Under the pieces are notes generated by a model. That model did no database searches, had not been told where the DNA came from, and was given only the letters and a program-made list of their open reading frames with translations. 57,868 bases of DNA from UA16 sp965661575 (GTDB taxonomy: Bacteria > Bacteroidota > Bacteroidia > Flavobacteriales_D > Sanyastnellaceae). Shown piece after piece: positions 51,581-57,868 of the stretch; position 1 is the stretch's first letter, and each line of letters begins with the position of its first letter. The stretch is taken from positions 1 to 57,868 of the forward strand of contig CBFIEJ010000008.1 of NCBI GenBank assembly GCA_965661575.1, read 5' to 3'. The translations under genes were made by a program, and so were the position numbers.

Positions 51581-51588
51581 TACCTTCG
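51581..51588 (+). promoter_or_regulatory. -7 element TACCTTCG before the heptose kinase gene
   Basis: TACCTTCG, TCGT, then the ATG at 51593, with TTG 17 bases upstream as -33. It rules out the in-frame TTG at 51566, which overlaps the previous stop. Confidence 0.62.
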
Positions 51589-51592
51589 TCGT

Positions 51593-52615
51593 ATGGATGC
51601 TCTCAGTGCCTTACAGTCCGGACATCAGGTCACGGCACTCGTGATCGGTGACGTAATGCTCGACGCCTACATGGTTGGGCATGTCAATCGCATCTCACCG
51701 GAAGCGCCTGTCCCTGTTGTCGACGTTCGCACCAAGGAATCCCGACTCGGTGGAGCAGCCAATGTGGTGAAAAATTTGCTCGCCGTTGGAGCTGATGTTC
51801 ATCTAGCAACTGTTATTGGCGATGATTCCGCAGGCAACACCATTGAATCACTTCTCACAACGCTGAGCGTTGGCTCCTCTGCGGTCCTTCGCAGTGCCGA
51901 TCGACCGACCACCGTGAAAACACGGGTCATTAGCAACGGCCAACAATTGGTGCGCGTAGATGAGGAGGTCACCGAGGACATCTCTCCGTCGCTTGAACAT
52001 GAACTCATTGCTCGGTGCAAGAGGTTGCTTGAATCCAAGAAACCTGACGTGGTCATTTTTGAAGACTACGACAAGGGTGTCCTCACAGACCGTGTCATCA
52101 AGACGCTCATTGCTGCAGCCAATGCACAAGGCATCAAAACAACCGTTGATCCCAAATTCGCTCATTTCTCCAGTTATCATGGCGTAACGCTGTTCAAGCC
52201 AAATCTCAAAGAACTAGGGGAAGGCATGGCCATGGCTATAGAAAAAACGAGTGACGGAAGCCTCGAACGAGCTGTCCACCGGATGCATGATTTGCTCCAT
52301 CCCGTTTTTTCCATGGTGACACTCAGTGAGCGCGGTGTTTGCATTTATGGCCCTGACCATGACCAACCGTTTTGTCGTATCGCCGCCTTTGAACGCGAAA
52401 TTTTAGATGTGAGCGGTGCGGGAGATGCCGTAATCGCTGTGGCGTCATTCCTACTCGCATTGAATGTGCCCATCATGGACATTGCCGCTCTCTCCAACCT
52501 TGCCGGTGGATTGGTTTGTGAGAAAGTCGGCGTCGTACCGGTCGAACTTGATCGCTTGAAAACAGAATGGATTGAACACCGTCATGCCATCGAGCCCGCT
52601 ACCCTGTCCAAATGA
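51593..52615 (+). CDS. rfaE1: D-glycero-beta-D-manno-heptose-7-phosphate kinase (RfaE domain I type)
   Basis: A 340-residue ribokinase-family (PfkB) kinase. VIGDVMLDAYMVGHVNRISPEAPVPVVDV and RLGGAANVVKNLLAVGADVHLATVIGDD are characteristic of HldE/RfaE kinases, and the C-terminal LDVSGAGDAVIAV supplies the anion hole and catalytic Asp. It phosphorylates heptose-7-phosphate at C1 for ADP-heptose and LPS inner core. The adenylyltransferase domain found in bifunctional HldE is absent. Its stop overlaps trkH by ATGA, a link with no obvious functional reason. Confidence 0.9.
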   Translation: MDALSALQSGHQVTALVIGDVMLDAYMVGHVNRISPEAPVPVVDVRTKESRLGGAANVVKNLLAVGADVHLATVIGDDSAGNTIESLLTTLSVGSSAVLRSADRPTTVKTRVISNGQQLVRVDEEVTEDISPSLEHELIARCKRLLESKKPDVVIFEDYDKGVLTDRVIKTLIAAANAQGIKTTVDPKFAHFSSYHGVTLFKPNLKELGEGMAMAIEKTSDGSLERAVHRMHDLLHPVFSMVTLSERGVCIYGPDHDQPFCRIAAFEREILDVSGAGDAVIAVASFLLALNVPIMDIAALSNLAGGLVCEKVGVVPVELDRLKTEWIEHRHAIEPATLSK

Positions 52616-54438
52616 AGCTTCAAGAAATCAGGGAACGGATCAATGTATTCTTATACGGCTCGAAAGAGCAGGTTTTGAGTGCATTGAAACTGTTCAACCT
52701 TGTGGTTTCCACCTCGGCACTTTTCGTTCTAGCGATCTACTATGGCTATCCAAATGAAAGCTCCACTGCAACGCAACTTCTCGGTTTTGTAAAAGGCACT
52801 TTTGCCTTTTATGTCGTGCAATACATCACGCGTATTCTTTACGATTACCATCCGTTACGCTTCATTCGCAAGACGTGGTTTGAAGCAGCGGTGATGTCCG
52901 TTTTGATCATTGAAGGGGCGAGCGATTTGTTGACCGGTGAACTGCTGATCAGTCGGTTTTCAGCCTCCATTGGATTCAACTCCATCTCAGATTTCAGCAC
53001 CTTGTTCATTCAGGGCTACTTTTTCACGGTTGTGGTGGCAGAGTTGATTCGCGAGGGCTCCGTGCTTCCTCGCGTGCGGTTGAACCCTGCCATCATCTTT
53101 ATCATGAGCTTTTTGGGCATTGTCACGACAGGAACGGTGCTCCTCATGTTACCTGAAATGACAACCGTTCCGGGCAGCATGAATTTCATCGATGCGCTTT
53201 TCACTTCGACCAGCGCCACCTGTGTTACAGGGCTCATGGTGGTAGACACCGTGACTTTCTTCAGCTACAAAGGGCAGGTCGTACTGCTCATTCTCATCCA
53301 ACTTGGAGGCTTGAATTTGATAGCATTTGGTTCTTTCTTGGTGCTCGCGTCTAAATTTGGTTTGGGCGTCCGCCAACATGAGGTCATTGAGGATTTCGTC
53401 AACAAGGACAATTTCAACGCGAGCAGCGGCCTTTTGGGAAAAGTCCTGATGTGGTGCATTGGTTTCGAAGCGATTGGCGCACTTGCCATGTACCTTTCTT
53501 GGGGCGACAGCCTACCAGGTTTGAGCAATGGAAGAGCTTGGTTCTACTCGGTATTCCATTCCGTATCGGCTTTCAACAACGCCGGCATTTCACTTTTCAC
53601 AGATGGCCTTTCGAACGATGTTGTTGCGGATAACTATGGCGTGCATTGGATCATCACCGCCCTGGTTTTCTTTGGAGCTTTAGGCATGGTAGCCATCTTC
53701 GATTTATTTGGATTCGATCGACTTCGTGAGCGGATGGAACAACCTTGGAAACACATCTCGTTTGCCACAAAAATCGCACTGTATTTTTCCCTTGGACTCG
53801 TCGGCATAGGGACGATCAGCTATTGGCTCTTGGAGCAAGGTGGCACCTTGGCAGGGATGAGTCCTTTCGGCCAATTCACCACATCCGTATTTCAAAGTGC
53901 CACGCGCACCAGCGGATTCAATACCGTCGACATCGGTCAAGTAGGAGTACCTATGTTATTCTTGCTCATAATCTTAATGTTCATTGGTTCATCTTCAAGC
54001 TCAACAGGAGGTGGAATCAAAACATCCACGCTGTCCATCGTCTTGGCGGATGTCTGGCGGACAGTGCGAAGCCTGGATCATGTCCAGCTATTCAAGCGAA
54101 CCATACCTGATGTTTTGCGTTCCAGAGCCTACAGCGTGTTGCTTTTCTTCCTGGTCGGAAACACGATCGCCATTTTCATGTTAACCATCACGGAAGAGGC
54201 AATTTTAAACACAGAAGGCAGAGGTATTTTGGATCTCATTTTCGAAGAAGTAAGCGCCTTTGGCACCGTTGGACTCAGCACGGGCATCACGCCTCTGTTG
54301 AGTACACCTGGAAAGGCAATCGTCATGGCTAGCATGTTTATTGGCCGCGTTGGAACCCTCACCGTAGCATTTGCGCTGGGAGGGAAATTGTCACAAACGC
54401 ACATCAAATACCCTGAAGGCCACACAATGGTCGGATAA
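52612..54438 (+). CDS. trkH: TrkH-type potassium uptake channel subunit
   Basis: A 608-residue SKT-superfamily membrane protein with four pore repeats. The filter segments are visible as TSATCVTGLMVVDT, SVSAFNNAGISLF, SATRTSGFNTVDIG and SAFGTVGLSTGITP, each with the conserved Gly. An extra N-terminal membrane region of about 150 residues (three to four TMs, to LISRFSASIGF) precedes the core, which is longer than E. coli TrkH (483). K+ or Na+ uptake across the inner membrane would need the cytoplasmic gating ring TrkA, not encoded here. Confidence 0.92.
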   Translation: MKLQEIRERINVFLYGSKEQVLSALKLFNLVVSTSALFVLAIYYGYPNESSTATQLLGFVKGTFAFYVVQYITRILYDYHPLRFIRKTWFEAAVMSVLIIEGASDLLTGELLISRFSASIGFNSISDFSTLFIQGYFFTVVVAELIREGSVLPRVRLNPAIIFIMSFLGIVTTGTVLLMLPEMTTVPGSMNFIDALFTSTSATCVTGLMVVDTVTFFSYKGQVVLLILIQLGGLNLIAFGSFLVLASKFGLGVRQHEVIEDFVNKDNFNASSGLLGKVLMWCIGFEAIGALAMYLSWGDSLPGLSNGRAWFYSVFHSVSAFNNAGISLFTDGLSNDVVADNYGVHWIITALVFFGALGMVAIFDLFGFDRLRERMEQPWKHISFATKIALYFSLGLVGIGTISYWLLEQGGTLAGMSPFGQFTTSVFQSATRTSGFNTVDIGQVGVPMLFLLIILMFIGSSSSSTGGGIKTSTLSIVLADVWRTVRSLDHVQLFKRTIPDVLRSRAYSVLLFFLVGNTIAIFMLTITEEAILNTEGRGILDLIFEEVSAFGTVGLSTGITPLLSTPGKAIVMASMFIGRVGTLTVAFALGGKLSQTHIKYPEGHTMVG

Positions 54439-54448
54439 CACATTCAAC

Positions 54449-55207
54449 ATGGGAACCCGAATTACGCCATACTCTGCTCCAGATCAAGAGTCCAAAAAAG
54501 AACAAGTCGCCCGCATGTTCGACAACATTGCACACAGCTACGATTTCTTGAACCACCTTTTTTCATTTGGCATTGACGTACTCTGGCGCAAAAAGTCCAT
54601 TCGAATTCTCAAAAGGCACTTGTCTTCTCAGAAGATTGATGGGGATGCGAAAATCATGGATATGGCGACCGGCACAGCAGACTTTGCGATCGAAGCCGTT
54701 CGCATGGGATTGACCGAAGTGCACATTACAGGCGTCGACATTTCTCCAGGTATGCTCGACGTTGGGCGACAGAAAATTCGAAAGCGCGGCTGGACCGAAA
54801 AAATAGAATTGATGGAGGGAGACAGCGCCCACCTACCCTTTGACACCGATACATTCGATGCCTACACCGTTGCCTTTGGTGTGCGGAACTTTGAGCACCT
54901 AGACGAGGGGTTGGCAGAAATGCACCGCACCTTGAAGCCCGGTGGATTGGGCATTGTATTGGAGTTTTCCAAGCCACGACACTTTCCAATGAAGCAGTTG
55001 TTTGCTTTTTACTTCCGTTTCATCATGCCCACCATCGGCAAACTCGTTTCGAAAGATGCCGCGGCTTACACCTATCTTCCTGAAAGCGTGCAAGCCTTCC
55101 CCGAAGGTGATGAGTTTCTAAAAATCATGAAATCCTGCGGTTATACCAACTGCAAGTGCATCGCCCTAACCGGTGGCATTGCGAGCATCTACACAGGGAT
55201 CAAATGA
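54449..55207 (+). CDS. menG: Demethylmenaquinone methyltransferase (UbiE/MenG)
   Basis: A 252-residue class I AdoMet methyltransferase. VARMFDNIAHSYDFLNHLFSFGIDVLWRKK is the UbiE signature start, followed by DMATGTADFAIEA (motif I), ITGVDISPGMLDVGRQKI, FDAYTVAFGVRNFEHLDEGLAEMHRTLKPGG and LEFSKPR, ending in ALTGGIASIYTGIK. It performs the last step of menaquinone synthesis, the quinone of this phylum. The start is the ATG after the trkH stop, at MGTRITPYSAPDQ. Upstream in-frame residues overlap trkH. Its stop overlaps aroA by ATGA. Confidence 0.95.
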   Translation: MGTRITPYSAPDQESKKEQVARMFDNIAHSYDFLNHLFSFGIDVLWRKKSIRILKRHLSSQKIDGDAKIMDMATGTADFAIEAVRMGLTEVHITGVDISPGMLDVGRQKIRKRGWTEKIELMEGDSAHLPFDTDTFDAYTVAFGVRNFEHLDEGLAEMHRTLKPGGLGIVLEFSKPRHFPMKQLFAFYFRFIMPTIGKLVSKDAAAYTYLPESVQAFPEGDEFLKIMKSCGYTNCKCIALTGGIASIYTGIK

Positions 55208-56496
55208 CCATTACAATTTGGCCTTCGCGGCTCGCCGGATCTGTCCATGCTCCCGCTTCCAAATCTGTGATGCAACGTCTTGTAGCTGGTGCTTTACTGA
55301 GCCGTGGGACATCAACGCTGCACAACTTGTCGGAAGCCGATGATTGCACAGCGGCACTGATGATGGCTGCGCAACTTGGTGCTGAAATAGAATTGGGTGA
55401 AAACCATGTTTCCATTTCAGGAATCGATGGTAAGCCAAAAATACGCGAAGGCGTTTTGACTCCAATGGAATCAGGCCTTGGCGCTCGTTTGTTTGCGCCC
55501 ATCGCGGGGCTGGCCTCCCCTCCTATTCAAATGGCCGCAGAAGGCAGTCTGCGGGGCCGCCCCATGCATGAAATCATCGACGCCTTTCACGACTTGGGTG
55601 GAAAGCTCGAAGGGACCGACGGTACTTTCCCCTTGTCATTTGAAACAGCAATCACCGGTGGAAAAGTACAATTGGATGGGTCTGTCAGCTCCCAATTCTT
55701 GACCGGACTATTGATGGCTCTGCCCTGCGCATCAAATGACTCGCTCATTGAAGTTCATAACCTCGTGAGCAAGCCTTATGCGTCGATGACCCTTGAGATT
55801 CTCGAAGATTTTGGAATTGAGATTGAGTGCGACGAAGCATTGACCACATTTTCAATCCGTGGTGGGCAACAATACAAAGCGATGGAAGCCGCAATTGATG
55901 GTGACTGGTCGGGGGCTGCCGCACTGGCTGTAGCAGGGATGCTGTGCGCCGAACAAAGTCTCCAAATCGAAGGACTCAACAGCCAATACACGCAGTCCGA
56001 TGAGGCCATCCGCGGGGCGCTCTTATTCGCAGGCGGTGCTCTTTCGGGAACTGAGACGGGCATCCAAGTCGCTCAACGGCCCGTAAGGGCTTTCTCCATC
56101 GACCTCACCGATGCACCAGATTTATTCCCTGTGCTTTGTGCACTTGCTTCATTCGGGAAAAAGCCGAGCACACTAAAAGGCATACACCGACTGATTCACA
56201 AGGAATCTAGTCGCGCTCAAGTGCTGCGCGATGAGTGGTCTAAATTCGACGTGAAAATTGAGCTTGATGACACAGCGGATACCATGACTGTGCATCCGTG
56301 CAAGGGGAAATTCAAGCAAGGCTTAGTGATCAACTCTCACGAGGATCATCGCATTGCAATGGCGGCTGCAATTATGGGACTTCGAGGAGACCAACCTATC
56401 GCCATCGAAGGAGCTCAATGCGTCGCAAAAAGTTATCCAGAGTTCTTTGACGACCTCGAAGTGTTAGGTGCTCAACTGAGCATGAATAACAAATGA
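55204..56496 (+). CDS. aroA: 3-phosphoshikimate 1-carboxyvinyltransferase (EPSP synthase)
   Basis: A 430-residue EPSP synthase joining shikimate-3-phosphate and phosphoenolpyruvate. Visible blocks are VHAPASKSVMQRLVAGALLSRGTSTL (Lys and Ser of the S3P site), LGARLFAPIAGL in place of the usual GNAGTxxR/LxxxxA loop, VSSQFLTGLLMALP, DAPDLFPVLCALASF (catalytic Asp), and NSHEDHRIAMAAAIMGL. GLGARLFAP differs from the GNSGTAMRxL of classical AroA, and the glyphosate-contact loop is therefore atypical. The start is the ATG in the overlap with menG, because residues upstream repeat menG's end in another frame. Confidence 0.9.
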   Translation: MTITIWPSRLAGSVHAPASKSVMQRLVAGALLSRGTSTLHNLSEADDCTAALMMAAQLGAEIELGENHVSISGIDGKPKIREGVLTPMESGLGARLFAPIAGLASPPIQMAAEGSLRGRPMHEIIDAFHDLGGKLEGTDGTFPLSFETAITGGKVQLDGSVSSQFLTGLLMALPCASNDSLIEVHNLVSKPYASMTLEILEDFGIEIECDEALTTFSIRGGQQYKAMEAAIDGDWSGAAALAVAGMLCAEQSLQIEGLNSQYTQSDEAIRGALLFAGGALSGTETGIQVAQRPVRAFSIDLTDAPDLFPVLCALASFGKKPSTLKGIHRLIHKESSRAQVLRDEWSKFDVKIELDDTADTMTVHPCKGKFKQGLVINSHEDHRIAMAAAIMGLRGDQPIAIEGAQCVAKSYPEFFDDLEVLGAQLSMNNK

Positions 56497-56514
56497 ATCC
56501 AATTTATTGAACAC

Positions 56515-56543
56515 AAAAAAGCCCCTTTGAAAGGGGCTTTTTT
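56515..56543. terminator. Bidirectional terminator between aroA and the adhesin-like gene
   Basis: AAAAAA, stem GCCCC, loop TTTGAAA, stem GGGGC, TTTTTT. It lies between convergent genes, 18 bases after the aroA stop and 19 before the adhesin stop. Confidence 0.9.
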
Positions 56544-56562
56544 ATTTGATAAACAGCTACGC

Positions 56563-57868
56563 TTACTCTTCACCCACTCGCGAGACAGAAAAGCTGTACG
56601 AAACAATCTCAATCGTAGTTCCCGCCGGTAGGACAGTAATTTCAATTTGAATGTCTTCATTGTCATTGTTCGCCTCAAAAGACATGCTTGAATTGAGATG
56701 ATGAGAAAGACTTCCTGTCTCCCCAAATGCACCAATTCCGTGTACCACCTCTGAATCTGAGGCCAGGGTTCGAGTGGTTGTGAAATACTCTTCGAGGACA
56801 TCTCTGTTCTGAACTTCAACGGTCACAAATGCATCAGTCGCAGATGTGTTTTGCAGCTCTATAGTAAGCGAGTATTCATACATTCCGGCATCAGTGAGAT
56901 TCATGTGATGGCCGGGATCAGATTGAATAGCGTAAGGTTGATTCGCAATGTCCACTGGATTTTCAGCGGCTTCAGAAAGCTCTGCGAAGTATCCATTTGA
57001 ATTGCCTGAGTTCAACAGGTCAACTCGCTCTGTCGTTCCTGGGGATGCCGATCCTGTTATCGCTTGATTGATCCCACCTGTGACTTTAAATACTTTATAC
57101 GTTTCATTGAAAGGCGCTGTATTCGCCAAAGAGTCCAGTTGGCCATAGGTCACAAATTCGTCATCACCTGTTGAGCGAGGACCTTTCACATCGCCCGTGA
57201 ATTCAGCAGAACCATCCTTTCTTATGATCAATGCGTTGCTTCGTGCATCATCTGCTGTTCCATTTCCAATGACAAACAATGCATCTGGAGCTGAAAAAGC
57301 TGTTGCAGAAGTATCAGAAAGCAATCCAAGAGATAATGTGTCCACATAGGTGCCAAATTGAGTCTCCGCATACGTTCGTGCTTTCGAATCATAGGCCCCA
57401 GCGATTGATACAGCGCCCGAAGATGTCGAATTATAACCACTCGCTGTTGAATGCCAGCCAGATGCGGTTGAACCCTGTCCAGATGCCAGCGCATTACTAC
57501 CGGAGGCCGTTGACGATTCTCCTGAGGCAGTCGCATGATATTGCGATGCCGTTGAGTTACGTCCAGAAGCCAGAGCGTGGGTATATGAGGCCGTTGACGA
57601 TTCTCCTGAGGCAGTCGCATGATACCGCGATGCCGTTGAGGAATAACCTGAGGCGACGGCGTGATGGTAAGATGCGGTTGAGCCCATTCCAGATGCCAGC
57701 GAATGGCTACCTGAGGCCTTTGACTGTGCACCTGTTGCAGAGGTATGCCAGCCAGATGCGGTTGATTCCTGTCCAGATGCCAGCGAATGGCTACCTGAGG
57801 CCGTTGAAGTTCCACCTGTTGCCGAAGCATGCCAGGCAGATGACTTTGAACCCGCTCCAGATGCCAGC
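56563..57868 (-). CDS. Adhesin/tail-fibre-like protein with YadA-head repeats, N-terminus outside window
   Basis: The frame is open to the window edge, so the start and any signal peptide are missing. An internal Met at 57687 is not the start, because the repeat pattern continues unbroken before it. The visible 434 residues begin with eleven 14-residue units of the type [L/T]ASGxxSTASxxHA, the YadA-head/left-handed beta-roll pattern of trimeric adhesins. Next comes ALFVIGNGTADDARSNALIIRKDGSAEFTGDV, a block common before fibre tails in Bacteroidota proteins. A beta-rich C-terminal domain of about 230 residues ends IVSYSFSVSRVGEE. No YadA membrane anchor, T9SS sorting domain or endosialidase chaperone is visible at the C-terminus. 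Confidence 0.78.
   Translation of the reverse strand, partial: LASGAGSKSSAWHASATGGTSTASGSHSLASGQESTASGWHTSATGAQSKASGSHSLASGMGSTASYHHAVASGYSSTASRYHATASGESSTASYTHALASGRNSTASQYHATASGESSTASGSNALASGQGSTASGWHSTASGYNSTSSGAVSIAGAYDSKARTYAETQFGTYVDTLSLGLLSDTSATAFSAPDALFVIGNGTADDARSNALIIRKDGSAEFTGDVKGPRSTGDDEFVTYGQLDSLANTAPFNETYKVFKVTGGINQAITGSASPGTTERVDLLNSGNSNGYFAELSEAAENPVDIANQPYAIQSDPGHHMNLTDAGMYEYSLTIELQNTSATDAFVTVEVQNRDVLEEYFTTTRTLASDSEVVHGIGAFGETGSLSHHLNSSMSFEANNDNEDIQIEITVLPAGTTIEIVSYSFSVSRVGEE
57406..57868 (-). repeat. Tandem 42-bp coding repeats with an 84-bp higher-order period
   Basis: Eleven 42-bp units encode the 14-residue adhesin repeats. Units alternate so that alike ones lie 84 bases apart: a 38-base string is identical at 57503-57540 and 57587-57624, and a 28-base string at 57691-57718 and 57775-57802. 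The array runs past the window edge. Confidence 0.92.

Noticed and set aside
54449..55207. Ubiquinone methyltransferase function for the UbiE-type enzyme
   Set aside because: Bacteroidota use menaquinone, so demethylmenaquinone is the expected substrate. The sequence alone does not separate the two.
57228..57830. A 200-codon frame overlapping the adhesin gene in another minus frame
   Set aside because: It is the 42-bp repeat array read in a shifted frame. The 14-residue beta-roll frame is the one with domain continuity and a stop followed by a terminator.
57406..57868. Regularly spaced repeats that could suggest a CRISPR array
   Set aside because: Repeats are contiguous, in frame, a multiple of three long and encode a known protein repeat. 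There are no unique spacers of constant length and no cas genes.

Overview
The window is dense chromosomal DNA of a Gram-negative member of the Bacteroidota, most likely a marine Flavobacteriales/Cryomorphaceae-like lineage (genus not determinable from sequence alone). Grounds for this: a PorE-like OmpA/PD40 protein, a family S46 dipeptidyl peptidase, DUF4920 and DUF6438 lipoproteins, a fused formiminotransferase-cyclodeaminase, a Cys-type CcmE, a phosphoenolpyruvate carboxylase with divergent signatures, no Shine-Dalgarno signals, and promoters of the TAnnTTTG type that is specific to this phylum. No tRNA, rRNA, insertion sequence, prophage or CRISPR array was seen, and no gene-free stretch exceeds 150 bases.

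Layout. 1-1383: 3' end of a biotin carboxylase gene facing a sirtuin. 1463-8470: one probable eight-gene transcript, made of an ERI1-like exonuclease, the cytochrome c maturation genes ccmB-C-D-E-F, a DUF2520 Rossmann protein and a KdsC-type phosphatase. 8530-13116: yidC, a DUF6438 lipoprotein and an S46 peptidase, closed by a bidirectional terminator against ppc (minus strand). 15880-16994: trmD and rplS, with a second bidirectional terminator. 17093-20110 (minus): ftcD and hutI of histidine degradation. 20156-25327: aroC, a DAACS symporter, the PorE-like OmpA protein and a DUF4920 lipoprotein. 25457-33299: a giant TPR protein with a partner outer-membrane beta-barrel, then gyrB and a short-chain dehydrogenase. 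33325-39159 (minus): hutH, then a MacAB-type exporter (ATPase, two permeases, adaptor). 39218-42740: a degenerate M16 peptidase, a lone FtsE-like ATPase and a GT2 enzyme. 42737-48082 (minus): a GT2 enzyme fused to a sugar-transferase remnant, a 2-oxo acid dehydrogenase E2, an ExoX-like exonuclease and a GT4 enzyme. 48139-56496: recR, a sodium:solute symporter, an aminotransferase, heptose kinase rfaE, trkH, menG and aroA. 56563-57868 (minus): the C-terminal part of an adhesin-like protein with 14-residue YadA-head-type repeats.

Themes. Envelope biogenesis is heavily represented (heme and cytochrome c assembly, YidC, Kdo and heptose steps of LPS, glycosyltransferases, OmpA, TPR/barrel pair, exporter). 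Three of four histidine-catabolic functions are present in two blocks; hutU is absent. aroC and aroA of the chorismate pathway are unlinked to each other.

The strongest non-coding signal is a repeated TAnnTTYG element lying 3-4 bases (most often exactly 4) before the start codon of many genes, including genes that start with GTG. It implies leaderless mRNAs and fixes several start codons. Other points worth a second look are the GT2/sugar-transferase fusion, the M16 pseudo-peptidase operon, a CcmC-like protein with a large periplasmic insertion, CxxxY-type CcmE, a sirtuin without its zinc cysteines, and the repeat adhesin with 84-bp DNA super-repeats.
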